Positions 44,492 to 53,538 of a stretch of DNA of 64,000 nucleotides are shown here, piece by piece. How positions within the stretch are numbered: position 1 is the first letter of the stretch; every line of letters starts with the position of its first letter. A model generated the notes under the pieces. That model saw only the letters and a program-made list of their open reading frames with translations, was not told the origin of the DNA and ran no database searches. This DNA is from SB21 sp964415295. GTDB taxonomy: Bacteria > CLD3 > SB21. Position numbers and translations under genes: made by a program. The stretch spans positions 372,001 to 436,000 of the forward strand of contig CAYPYN010000003.1 in the NCBI GenBank assembly GCA_964415295.1, read 5' to 3'.

Positions 44492-45352
44492 ATGTCAGCC
44501 GAACGCAACGCCTCGGAACTACCGTCGATGTACGCCGACCTTCATATCCATTCCTATTTCTCAGACGGTTTTCTCAGCCCCTCGGGCGTAGTGGAGGAAG
44601 CGGCCCGCTGCGGGTTGGTCGCGGTGGCTCTTACCGATCACGATACCGTGGACGGAATCGATGAAGCGATGGAGGCGGGGTATCGCCTGGGCATCGAAGT
44701 CATTACGGGCGTGGAATTGAGCGCCACCCTCGACGATAGAGATATACATATTTTGGGATACCTTTTCGATCACCGTGATGAAGCGTTCATGCAATCGGTG
44801 AATCTGTACAAGAAAGAACGTTTTCATCGGGCGGAAAAGATCGTCGGAAAACTGAATAAGGCCGGCGTTCGTGTCGATATGCAGCGCGTTATGGCCCGTG
44901 CCGGTAAGGGTTCGATCGGAAGGCCTCATATCGCCGATGCCGTCGTCGAGGCCGGATTTGCAAAGGATACGTCATCGGTTTTCAGGGATTTTCTAGGTTA
45001 CGGAGGCTCGGCTTATGAGGACAAATACCGGATTAGCCCTGAAGTGGCCATTCGTCTGATCAAGGAAGCGGGAGGCGTTTCTTTCCTGGCCCATCCCTCG
45101 ATCGGCATGAAACAGAAACATTTGCATCAGATCATTACCTCCGGCATCGACGGCATCGAATGCATTCATCCGAAACATACCGACGAATCGACGCGCTATT
45201 TTCAACGTTTGACCTATCAGCACCACTTGCTGCAATGCGGTGGCTCGGACTGCCATGCCCGTGACGGCAATGTATTCATAGGCAAATTCAAGGTGCCGTA
45301 CAGCGCGGTCGAAGAAATGAAAAAAAGATCGGCGCTATGCGCACGGATTTGA
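44492..45352 (+). CDS. PHP-domain phosphoesterase (TrpH/RNase AM-like)
   Basis: The 286-residue protein begins its catalytic part with ADLHIHSYFSDGFLSP (His18, His20) and continues with TDHDTVDG, GVELSA, and a C-terminal SFLAHPSIG and GGSDCHA, completing the metal-site pattern of PHP phosphoesterases. Known relatives hydrolyse 3',5'-nucleoside bisphosphates or trim RNA 5' ends. The start abuts the previous gene. Confidence 0.92.
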   Translation: MSAERNASELPSMYADLHIHSYFSDGFLSPSGVVEEAARCGLVAVALTDHDTVDGIDEAMEAGYRLGIEVITGVELSATLDDRDIHILGYLFDHRDEAFMQSVNLYKKERFHRAEKIVGKLNKAGVRVDMQRVMARAGKGSIGRPHIADAVVEAGFAKDTSSVFRDFLGYGGSAYEDKYRISPEVAIRLIKEAGGVSFLAHPSIGMKQKHLHQIITSGIDGIECIHPKHTDESTRYFQRLTYQHHLLQCGGSDCHARDGNVFIGKFKVPYSAVEEMKKRSALCARI

Positions 45353-45367
45353 TGCGGGATAATACTA

Positions 45368-46504
45368 ATGATATCCGATAATAAAGAAAAAGTTATGCTT
45401 GCCGCCATGAAGGATCTTTCCGCCGTAAATCCGCTGAATAATATTTCTCCGGAAGAAGCCCGCTATATCAGCCGGATGAATTTGAGCGACCTTGAAGCGA
45501 TACGGCTGGTTCTGCAAGGCGATTCGGTCATCGATTGGTTTCGTCTGGATTTCCGCAGCCAAAGCGAAATTGATCTCTTCCTCAAGGTGAACGGATACGA
45601 CGTGCACAATGTGCAGGATCAAAAAAGGATGGAAAAAATCCGTTCCGAAGCCCTTCTGTATCTCGATGAAAGGTATCCGCACCGCATACCCGCCGAACTC
45701 CGGGATCCTAATCTGACGGTCCAGGGCCTGATTTTGATGGCTTCCCGTTCTTTCCGAAAATCCCATCTTCAAATGTACGCCTGTATGCTCCTGAAGATCA
45801 TGCATACGATCAATCACATCGACGGGAGGGAACTGCTGCACCGATGCGAGCTGCGGGCTTCGGATATCTTTGAAGCTGTCGAGAAGAAAGTGGAAAGGGC
45901 CGTTCGTACGATGCAGGATGAAGGATTTCATATCGTGGATTTTTACGGCAGTCACAAGGACAAGACCGCGATGATTTCCAAGCTGCTGGCCAAGAAGGAG
46001 AATCACGCGGCCGCGATCTATGACAAGATCCGGTTCCGCATCATTACATCCACGATGGCGGACATATTGCCAATGCTCTATTTTCTTGGGAGGACGATCT
46101 GCCCTTTCAACTATATCATTCCCGGTGGATCGCACAATAATCTTATTTCATTCCCGGAATTATTGGAGTATTATCCCTCGTTTCGACATTATGCGGAACA
46201 TCTTAAGCGAAAGAACCATGTATCGCAGCAACTCAGTTTTTTTTCCGAGAATGAGCATACGAGTTCGGCATACCGCGTCATCAATTTTGTCAGCGACATA
46301 CCTATTCGTGTGGACGATATGTTGTACACTCCGGACTTCATAGATCTGGGAAGGATCATTTTTGTGACGGTGGAATTTCAGATCATGGATCAAATGAGCT
46401 ATCAGAATAATGAGATCGGAGAGGCCAGTCATACCCGGTACAAACAGCGCCAGACGGATGCCGTCAATGTCCGGCTGGGTATGGATCAAATGGACCCGAG
46501 ATAA
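45368..46504 (+). CDS. TIGR04552-family protein with RelA/SpoT-synthetase-like motifs
   Basis: This 378-residue protein shows the TIGR04552 pattern, with LSDLEAIRLVLQGDSVIDW near residue 40. Its C-terminal half resembles a ppGpp-synthetase-type nucleotidyltransferase: GSHK at 194-197 and Lys205 (compare the GRxK...K of Rel), IYDKIRFRII at 217-226 with Asp219 at the catalytic Asp position, a Pro-Phe-Asn-Tyr-Ile segment at 246-250, VEFQIM at 335-340 with the Glu of the ExQ motif, then EIGEASHTRYK at 349-359. Usual family names call it hypothetical. I infer a distant RelA/SpoT fold; activity is unproven. Confidence 0.75.
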   Translation: MISDNKEKVMLAAMKDLSAVNPLNNISPEEARYISRMNLSDLEAIRLVLQGDSVIDWFRLDFRSQSEIDLFLKVNGYDVHNVQDQKRMEKIRSEALLYLDERYPHRIPAELRDPNLTVQGLILMASRSFRKSHLQMYACMLLKIMHTINHIDGRELLHRCELRASDIFEAVEKKVERAVRTMQDEGFHIVDFYGSHKDKTAMISKLLAKKENHAAAIYDKIRFRIITSTMADILPMLYFLGRTICPFNYIIPGGSHNNLISFPELLEYYPSFRHYAEHLKRKNHVSQQLSFFSENEHTSSAYRVINFVSDIPIRVDDMLYTPDFIDLGRIIFVTVEFQIMDQMSYQNNEIGEASHTRYKQRQTDAVNVRLGMDQMDPR

Positions 46505-46524
46505 CCTCAGGAGCGTACGGTACG

Positions 46525-47247
46525 ATGAGGATATCGATCATAGTCCCGGTGCTGAACGAAGAACGGCTTATCCGTGGTTGTCTTGAAAAGATAGGGGAGT
46601 TGGACGGCGATTTCGAAGTGATCGTAGTTGACGGAGGCAGTACGGATGGTACGGTACAAATGGCGGGTTTCTTTGAAAGAGCTGGTTCACGGCCCGTTCG
46701 GGTAATGACTCAGATCCCGGGAGGACGCGCGTCTCAGATGAATGCGGGAGCCCGGAGCGCCGATGGCGAAGTGCTTCTGTTTCTTCATGCCGACGGTGAA
46801 TTAGGACGAAGCGCTTTAAAGAGTATCGAGAGGTGTCTCGATAACTCAGATGTTGTCGGCGGAGGATTTTACAAGAAATATTTTCCGGAAAATACGATAC
46901 TCAAGTTATACCGGATCATGTTGAACGGGATTCGGACACGACTGATGAAAAACCTTGTCGGCACGAATGCCATGTTTCTTAGAAGAAAGATCTTTTTCGA
47001 ATTGGGCGGATTCCCGGAAGTTGAACTTCTGGAAGACGTTATGCTGTCCGACCGAATGAAGAATAGGGGCCGGGTAGCTTCTTTACTGCCGCATACGATA
47101 ACCTCGGCACGACGGTATCATCAGTCCGGCATATGGCATCGCATTTGGATTGCGTTTAAGATCATGTTTCTGTATCGTTGTATGCAAGTTTCACCGGCAG
47201 AGTTAAGGCGGATCTACACAAAAGCAAATGGTGACCAGCCATCGTGA
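46525..47247 (+). CDS. TIGR04283-family GT2 glycosyltransferase
   Basis: The 240-residue protein has RISIIVPVLNEERLI at the N-terminus, VIVVDGGSTDGT, and the subfamily-specific PGGRASQMNAGARSA and LFLHADGE motifs. TIGR04283 members are linked to arsenosugar and related pathways in some bacteria; no partner genes for that route appear here. It overlaps the HAD hydrolase gene by 20 bases. Confidence 0.88.
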   Translation: MRISIIVPVLNEERLIRGCLEKIGELDGDFEVIVVDGGSTDGTVQMAGFFERAGSRPVRVMTQIPGGRASQMNAGARSADGEVLLFLHADGELGRSALKSIERCLDNSDVVGGGFYKKYFPENTILKLYRIMLNGIRTRLMKNLVGTNAMFLRRKIFFELGGFPEVELLEDVMLSDRMKNRGRVASLLPHTITSARRYHQSGIWHRIWIAFKIMFLYRCMQVSPAELRRIYTKANGDQPS

Positions 47248-47914
47248 CACTGTGACAACATTTTTTGATCTTTCTGACATAAATGCCGTGCTGTTTGATT
47301 TTGACGGCGTTTTAATGCAGAGCATTGAAGACCACCACCGTTCGTGGAACGAAGTATTCAAGACTTACGGTGTAGAAATAGGTTGGGAAGAGTTTTCTGT
47401 TTTGGAAGGACAGAGTTTGTACACGATTGCCGGACAACTTTGCCGGCATCACGGTATTGATGAATCTGAAGCTGAAAAGATCGGAAGGATGAAGAATCAA
47501 GTCTATCTCTCAACAGCTAAACCAAAATTTTATGACGGCGTTTTCCCGGTATTGGAATATTTGCACGCGGATGGGAAATGTCTCGCTCTGGTAACGGGTG
47601 CGCACCGGGACCGTTTTGACCGGTCTGTGGACGAAAGATTTTTATCCTATTTCGATGCGGTTATTACGGCCGATGAAGTTCAGCATACAAAGCCTCATCC
47701 GGAACCTTTTTTGAAGGCCGCCGCCGAATTGGGCATTGAAAACGAACGATGCGTTGTGATTGAAAATGCACCCCTGGGAGTCACTTCTGCAAAGAGGGCC
47801 GGCATGCGTTGCATCGCCCTTACCACAACGCTCGGAGAAGAACATTTGGCTGAGGCTGACTTGATTGTTGGCAGTCTGGCCGATCTTAAAAGAGTATTTA
47901 CTGGTAATATATGA
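47228..47914 (+). CDS. HAD-superfamily hydrolase (beta-phosphoglucomutase-like)
   Basis: This 228-residue protein has the HAD motifs VLFDFDGVLMQS (catalytic Asp residues), LVTGAHRDR, KPHPEPFLKAA and VIENAPLGVTSAKRAG, with a helical cap between residues about 35 and 100. It probably acts on a sugar phosphate or a similar small molecule. Its stop overlaps the methyltransferase ATG by 4 bases. Confidence 0.9.
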   Translation: MVTSHRDTVTTFFDLSDINAVLFDFDGVLMQSIEDHHRSWNEVFKTYGVEIGWEEFSVLEGQSLYTIAGQLCRHHGIDESEAEKIGRMKNQVYLSTAKPKFYDGVFPVLEYLHADGKCLALVTGAHRDRFDRSVDERFLSYFDAVITADEVQHTKPHPEPFLKAAAELGIENERCVVIENAPLGVTSAKRAGMRCIALTTTLGEEHLAEADLIVGSLADLKRVFTGNI

Positions 47915-48678
47915 TGAGCGCGGCTGCAGATAAAACCTTGGCCCCCTACTCAAGACTTGCGGCCTTTTACGACGGCATGATGGAGCATGTGGACTATGGT
48001 CATTGGGCGAAGTACATAGACGGGATTTTCAGAAGAACAGGATCGGATGTCAAACAAATCTATGAATGCGCCTGCGGAACAGGCACGCTGGCTCTGGCCC
48101 TCTCCAGAATGGGATATCGTTTGACTTGTTCCGACCGGTCCTACGACATGATCCGGATAGCCAGGACTAAAGCCGTAAATGCCGGATATGCGATCGATTT
48201 TTCCATATGCGACATGACCGAAGTAAAATCGGACAAACAGTTCGATGCGGTGATCTGCCTGTATGATAGCATCAATTATCTGGATGATAAACAGAAAGTC
48301 ACCCGGTTTATTCAGAATGCGGAAACATTGCTGAGAAACGGCGGGCTGTTCATTTTCGATGCTTGTACCGAGCGCAATTCGCTTGAACACTTTGATCAGC
48401 GGTATGAATTCGACAAAACGCACCGTTACAGGCGCCGGAGTTATTATCTCAAGGAACAGAAACTCCAGGTCAACGAGATTACGCTGGAGATTGACGGGAC
48501 GTTTTTTACGGAGACTCATCATCAAAAAATATACCCGATGAAGGATATCGAGACGATGATAGGACAAAGCGGCTTTAGACTGGAGCATGTTTTTGCGGAT
48601 CTCACGTATCAAAAAGGAAGCGAAAAGTCCGAGCGCGTTCATTTTGTACTGAGAAAACCGAAAGCGGGAGGGCATTGA
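47911..48678 (+). CDS. Class I SAM-dependent methyltransferase
   Basis: The 255-residue protein carries YECACGTGTLALALSRMG as the SAM motif, CSDRSYDMI at strand 2 and the VICLYDSINYL region with its catalytic-loop features. The substrate is unknown. It is translationally coupled to the HAD gene (ATGATGA overlap) and precedes the pyrimidine phosphorylase by 7 bases. Confidence 0.9.
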   Translation: MMSAAADKTLAPYSRLAAFYDGMMEHVDYGHWAKYIDGIFRRTGSDVKQIYECACGTGTLALALSRMGYRLTCSDRSYDMIRIARTKAVNAGYAIDFSICDMTEVKSDKQFDAVICLYDSINYLDDKQKVTRFIQNAETLLRNGGLFIFDACTERNSLEHFDQRYEFDKTHRYRRRSYYLKEQKLQVNEITLEIDGTFFTETHHQKIYPMKDIETMIGQSGFRLEHVFADLTYQKGSEKSERVHFVLRKPKAGGH

Positions 48679-48685
48679 TTATTTT

Positions 48686-50014
48686 ATGACGGCTTACGAG
48701 ATTATTCTAAAGAAACGCGATGGGTTCGAGCTTACTTCTGAAGAAATTCGTTCTCTGATTCGCAGCTATACGGGCGGTGAAATTCCGGATTACCAAATGG
48801 CGGCCTTTTTGATGGCGGTCTATTTCCGCGGTATGAATTTTCGTGAGACGACCGACCTTACGCTTGCCATGCGCGACAGCGGCACGGTAGTGGATCTGTC
48901 GATGATTCGCGGAACAAAAGTGGATAAACACAGCACAGGCGGTGTGGGTGACAAAATTTCGATCATTCTCGCGCCTTTGGCGGCCTCGTTGGGTGTGGTG
49001 GTGCCGATGATCAGCGGCCGAGGCCTGGGTCATACGGGGGGAACCCTCGACAAGCTGCAGTCGATTCCCGGGTTTGATATCGGGCTTCCGATCTTAAAGT
49101 TTCAAAGTATGTTGAAGAATATCGGAGTATGCATGATCGGGCAAACCGATGATATAGCCCCTGCAGACAAAAAATTATACTCGTTGAGAGACGTGACGGG
49201 CACGGTAGAGTCTATACCGCTGATATCGGCGAGTATTATGAGTAAGAAGCTGGCCGAGGGTATAGACGCATTGGTTCTTGATGTGAAGGTCGGCAGCGGA
49301 GCTTTTATGAAAAGCTTCGATCGGGCGGTCGAATTAGCAAAAAATCTGATTGCGATTGGCGAAAATGCCGGAAAGTCCGTCAAGGTACTATTGACCAATA
49401 TGGACGAACCATTGGGTTTTGCCGTCGGTAATTGGCTGGAAATGAAGGAATCAGTTGAAACACTCAGAGGCCAAGGCCCGGCCGATATTGTTCATTTGAC
49501 GGCCACATTGTCCGCACATATGGTGATGCTGGCTAACCCCGGTGTCGACTTTGATGAGGCTTATGATAACTCATTACAAAATATTGAAAACGGGTCGGCC
49601 TATCGTAAATTTATACAAATGGTGCAACAGCACGGCGGCGACATCGGCGTTTTTGAAGATATGACCGCTTACCCGCCAGCGTCTCACCAAGCCTCGGTAA
49701 TGGCCGGTCATGACGGATTTGTCATTTCGATAGATAGTCTGGAAATAGGAATGGCCGGTGTTATGCTGGGCGCCGGGCGCCGGAAGAAGGAAGATACCAT
49801 CGACCATGCGGCCGGGATCCTTGTTCGCAAAAAGGTTGGCGATCGGGTTTCGACCGGTGATGAGCTCGCCGAGTTATACACCAACCGCGGTGAAGTGGTG
49901 AGCGAAGCACGTGATAAAATAGCGAATGCTTATAGGATCGGTTTCAATGCTCCGGACAAGAAACCCTTGGTGCTGGCCGCCATGGACAAGTCCGGGTTTA
50001 TACAAAACGTTTGA
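48686..50014 (+). CDS. Pyrimidine-nucleoside (thymidine) phosphorylase
   Basis: The 442-residue protein matches the family in length and shows the phosphate-binding KVDKHSTGGVGDKIS, the following ISGRGLGHTGGTLDKLQS, and KVGSGAFMK. It cleaves thymidine or uridine with phosphate to base and (deoxy)ribose 1-phosphate. DeoA versus Pdp specificity cannot be set by motif alone. It is the last member of a tight five-gene plus-strand group starting at 46525. Confidence 0.96.
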   Translation: MTAYEIILKKRDGFELTSEEIRSLIRSYTGGEIPDYQMAAFLMAVYFRGMNFRETTDLTLAMRDSGTVVDLSMIRGTKVDKHSTGGVGDKISIILAPLAASLGVVVPMISGRGLGHTGGTLDKLQSIPGFDIGLPILKFQSMLKNIGVCMIGQTDDIAPADKKLYSLRDVTGTVESIPLISASIMSKKLAEGIDALVLDVKVGSGAFMKSFDRAVELAKNLIAIGENAGKSVKVLLTNMDEPLGFAVGNWLEMKESVETLRGQGPADIVHLTATLSAHMVMLANPGVDFDEAYDNSLQNIENGSAYRKFIQMVQQHGGDIGVFEDMTAYPPASHQASVMAGHDGFVISIDSLEIGMAGVMLGAGRRKKEDTIDHAAGILVRKKVGDRVSTGDELAELYTNRGEVVSEARDKIANAYRIGFNAPDKKPLVLAAMDKSGFIQNV

Positions 50015-50073
50015 TTTTTTATACTTTATATGAAACAAAACCTTAACCGTTCACGTAACCACTACTGTCTTAT

Positions 50074-50805
50074 ATGACAAGACGCGCCAGGAAGCCGGCA
50101 GCCAAGCGTAAAAAGCCCGGCCAACGTTCATTGACAAAGCAGGCGGTCAAAGAGATTGACAGGCACGAAGCACCGGAGCAGCCCGCCGACAGTCCTGAAA
50201 GAGCCTTGTTGGAGAAACGGGAAAAGCAGAAGAAAGAGGATTTTGCGATTATCGCAAGGGCTATCGCGGGTGACCAAAGGGCGTACGGGGAATTGATGAA
50301 CCGGTATCGCTCGCAGATTTACAGTCTGATGTATCGTATGGTGCATTCGTCGGCCGAATCCGAGGATCTCGTCCAGGAGGCGTTTATGAAAGCATTCACG
50401 TCGTTACGTAATTTCAATTACGAGTATGCTTTCAGCACGTGGCTTTATAAGATCGCGACGAATAACTGCATCGATCATCTGCGGAAAAAGAAATTGCAGA
50501 CACTTTCAATCGATGCCCCGGTCGCGTACAAAGACACGACATACAATTTTGAGATCCCGGACCTGACGTATTATCCGGAAAAGGAAATGATGCGCAATGA
50601 GAGGAACTCTATTATCAAAGTTGCGATTGACGAACTTCCGGAGAAATACAAAGAAGTTATTTTTCTGAGACATTCGGAGGAATTGTCCTACGAAGAGATC
50701 GCCGCCATGCTTAAGATACCGATCGGAACGGTCAAAGCAAGGATCTTCCGGGCGCGGGAAATGCTGAACAAGTTTCTAAAAGGTAAAATCGACAAAGGAT
50801 CGTGA
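50074..50805 (+). CDS. ECF-like RNA polymerase sigma factor with basic N-terminal extension
   Basis: This 243-residue protein has sigma region 2 (AYGELMNRYRSQIYSLMYRM to about residue 140, with DLVQEAFMKAF and FSTWLYKIATNN) and region 4 (LPEKYKEVIFLRHSEELSYE and the helix-turn-helix IPIGTVKARIFRAREM). About 60 residues at the N-terminus are Lys/Arg-rich and outside the usual family. No anti-sigma factor is next to it; the following gene encodes a secreted toast-rack-like protein. The start could be further in. Confidence 0.93.
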   Translation: MTRRARKPAAKRKKPGQRSLTKQAVKEIDRHEAPEQPADSPERALLEKREKQKKEDFAIIARAIAGDQRAYGELMNRYRSQIYSLMYRMVHSSAESEDLVQEAFMKAFTSLRNFNYEYAFSTWLYKIATNNCIDHLRKKKLQTLSIDAPVAYKDTTYNFEIPDLTYYPEKEMMRNERNSIIKVAIDELPEKYKEVIFLRHSEELSYEEIAAMLKIPIGTVKARIFRAREMLNKFLKGKIDKGS

Positions 50806-51662
50806 TGGCTTTGAAAATCAAAACAGCTTTTGGAGCGATACTGCTTGCCGGTTTATGCGGTGTTTGGACGCTCGCGGCACAGTCGCGGGTGCAGGAAATA
50901 TCACGTGACGACGAGAAGGATCTTAAAGTCAAAGTGGAATATGCCGCGGGTAAGGTGCGGTTGGGTAAAATCAGTTCCGATAAACTGTGCCGCGTCTCCA
51001 TCAAAGAAACGGATAACGAGATCACGCCTAATATCCGTTACGAAAAAGACGGAACCAGTGGATATCTGGTCATCGATATGAATGAAAATCAATCGGTCGG
51101 TATGTTCGATATCGGCGATCAGAAGATCGAGATGGATTTCACCGAAAAAATACCGGTATCTTTTAACCTCGAAATGGGCGCCTGCGAAGGCAATTTTGAT
51201 TTCACTAATCTGCGCGTCAAGGATCTCAGTTTATCCATGGGAGCCAGTTCTGCGGAAATTTCTTTCAATGCGAAAAACAAGGACCGGATCAATAAATTGA
51301 AGGTCGAAGCCGGCGTTTCCAAATTGAGTATGGTCGGCCTGTCTAATGCCAATTTCGAAAAAATGGAATTTGAAGGAGGAGTTGGTTCGTACATCCTGGA
51401 CTTCTCCGGTAACCTCAGTCAGAGTTCCCGATGCAATATATCGTTGGGTTTGGGTAAACTGACCGTCCGTATACCCAAAAACCTCAATGCAAAGATCCGA
51501 ACCGAAGATTCGTTCCTTGCGTCTGTAAGGATCAACGAATCCGATTTCGTACGGAAATCAGGCGGGGCCTATTATTCGGTAAATTTCGACGAATCCGAAC
51601 CTTATCTGGACCTGTATATAGAAACTGGCATGGGTAATCTGAAAGTACAGGCCATCGAATAG
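50802..51662 (+). CDS. Secreted toast-rack/DUF4097-like beta-helical protein
   Basis: The 286-residue protein has a signal peptide ending near TLAAQS and then repeated short beta strands (for example LEMGACEGNFDFTNL, LSLSMGASSAEISF, ISLGLGKLTVRIP). This matches the toast-rack or DUF4097/LiaF-C fold. Such domains are usually extracytoplasmic and of unclear role. It overlaps the sigma gene by 4 bases, suggesting a link with envelope stress control. Confidence 0.75.
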   Translation: MMALKIKTAFGAILLAGLCGVWTLAAQSRVQEISRDDEKDLKVKVEYAAGKVRLGKISSDKLCRVSIKETDNEITPNIRYEKDGTSGYLVIDMNENQSVGMFDIGDQKIEMDFTEKIPVSFNLEMGACEGNFDFTNLRVKDLSLSMGASSAEISFNAKNKDRINKLKVEAGVSKLSMVGLSNANFEKMEFEGGVGSYILDFSGNLSQSSRCNISLGLGKLTVRIPKNLNAKIRTEDSFLASVRINESDFVRKSGGAYYSVNFDESEPYLDLYIETGMGNLKVQAIE

Positions 51663-51678
51663 AAATCACCAACTTGTC

Positions 51679-53538
51679 ATGAATATTTTTTGTGCGAAAA
51701 GGGCCCTGTTAACGGGGCCCCTTGTTTTTTATTTGTTCTGTGCGACGTTCTTGTATGGTCAGTCGCGTTCGTCGGCTCTGGATATGGCCAAGAGCTATGA
51801 AGACGATGGTCTGTACGAAAAAGCCGTGCCGATCTACGAGGATCTATACAAAAAGGATCCCTCCAATATCGTTATTCTGGACAAACTAAAGAACGGTTAC
51901 CGCGCGCTTGGTCGATACGAGTCTTTGATACAGGTTCTATCAGAGACTCTGAAAACGGACTCTCTTAATGCGGTATTGTTATCCGAGCTGGCCGACGCCC
52001 ATTTTAGGGCCCGGCGAATTCCTGAGGCGCAAGGCATCGTGACAAAAATTGTTCGTCTGGACCCGTTTTCGGAAACCACGTACCGGCTGACGGCCTCGGT
52101 ATTGATGAGCAACCGGCGCTTCGATGAATTGGAAAAACTGTATATCCTGGGCCGGCAGAATCTTCGCAATGAAAAACTGTTCCTTCAGGAAATGGCCAAC
52201 CTATTGGGCTACCGCGGCAAGTATTACGAAGCGACGAAGGAATTTCTCAAACTCTATCGTTTGGACCCAAGTAACCTGAACTATATAAAGACACAAATTC
52301 TTCAATTTCCGGATAATGACTCCGACAATCGTGCGGTAATCAAAGGCGTCCGTGAGGATCTTATCCTGAATTCAAGCGATCTTCTTTTGAGTAAGTTTCT
52401 TATTGATCTTCTTTATAGGAACGAAGAGTATGAGGCGGCGTTTGAGCAAAGCAAATGGCTGGATGAAAGAAAAGGTAAGACCGGCGCGGAAATTCTGAGT
52501 TTTGCGAATTTGACTTTTGAGAACAGGCAATATGCCCTTTCGCAAAAGGCTTATGAGTATTTCCTGATATTATACCCGCAAACGCCTCAGGCCGAAATAG
52601 GGATCGCAAAGTGTTTGGAAGGACTGGGCTCGTCGGCTGGTCAGGTCAAGATGGCAACGGACACCTCCTCGCAAAATCAAAAGATCAGCGAAACATTTTA
52701 CTCCGATAAGGCGATTGCAGCGTACCAGGAAATCATAAATAAATATCCCGGTACGGAGTGGAGCGCGGAGGCCTATTTTCATATCGGTGAGATACGATTA
52801 AATAAATTCTTCGACGTGCAGGAAGCGCTTACCGATTTTAAAAGAGTCGCTGACGCCAAAAATCCGTACCGGATCGAGGCGATGTTTCGAATCGGTGAAT
52901 GTTATCTTATCGAAGGGGATCTTGAAAAACCGTTGGAACAATATGCGTCTGTTCGGAAGGAAACCAGGGATCCTGTGCTTCGTGAGAGAGCGGATTTCCG
53001 CGGCGCCGAGATCTATTTTTATCTTCAGCAATTCGATTCCTGCCGGACGCAGATGGAACGGATAAGCAGAGGCCGCAACGGGCTGTTTGTCAATGATGCG
53101 TTATCTTACCTTCTTTTATTGCAGGAAAATCAAAAGGAGCCGGAACAAATAAAACGGTATGCCAGAGCCGATTTGCTATATCGTCAGAAGAAATATTCTG
53201 AAGCATTGGCCGTCCTGGATGAGATGATACGTTCGAATCCGTCTTCCTCCATTACGGATGATGCCTTATTCAAGACCGGTGAAATTCGTGCCGCCAGCGG
53301 TCAGTATCTTAACGCCATTTCCGTCTTTAGGAACATCGTCGATCACATGCCGAATAGTCCTTTGGGAGATGTGGCGCTAAAAAGGATAGGGGATATTCTT
53401 TATGACCCATTGGGTCAGGCGGGGGAATCGGCGAAAGCTTACAAGGAACTTCTTATCCGGTTTCCTAAGAGCATTTATACCAATCCAGTCAGAAAACGAC
53501 TCCGTGAAATAGAACAGCCGGCCAAGAAAACCTCCTGA
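51679..53538 (+). CDS. Secreted TPR-repeat protein
   Basis: This 619-residue protein has a signal peptide (residues about 1-30) and at least ten TPR-like helical pairs, such as YEDDGLYEKAVPIYEDLY and the C-terminal LFKTGEIRAASGQYLNAIS. It resembles periplasmic TPR scaffolds. The early coding region includes a GC-rich hairpin followed by a T-run (51699-51731). It ends next to the stop of the converging PD40 lipoprotein gene, with no intergenic space. Confidence 0.88.
   Translation: MNIFCAKRALLTGPLVFYLFCATFLYGQSRSSALDMAKSYEDDGLYEKAVPIYEDLYKKDPSNIVILDKLKNGYRALGRYESLIQVLSETLKTDSLNAVLLSELADAHFRARRIPEAQGIVTKIVRLDPFSETTYRLTASVLMSNRRFDELEKLYILGRQNLRNEKLFLQEMANLLGYRGKYYEATKEFLKLYRLDPSNLNYIKTQILQFPDNDSDNRAVIKGVREDLILNSSDLLLSKFLIDLLYRNEEYEAAFEQSKWLDERKGKTGAEILSFANLTFENRQYALSQKAYEYFLILYPQTPQAEIGIAKCLEGLGSSAGQVKMATDTSSQNQKISETFYSDKAIAAYQEIINKYPGTEWSAEAYFHIGEIRLNKFFDVQEALTDFKRVADAKNPYRIEAMFRIGECYLIEGDLEKPLEQYASVRKETRDPVLRERADFRGAEIYFYLQQFDSCRTQMERISRGRNGLFVNDALSYLLLLQENQKEPEQIKRYARADLLYRQKKYSEALAVLDEMIRSNPSSSITDDALFKTGEIRAASGQYLNAISVFRNIVDHMPNSPLGDVALKRIGDILYDPLGQAGESAKAYKELLIRFPKSIYTNPVRKRLREIEQPAKKTS

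Noticed and set aside
45365..46135. Open frame of 256 codons on the minus strand
   Set aside because: Antisense to the TIGR04552 gene, which has clear family motifs.
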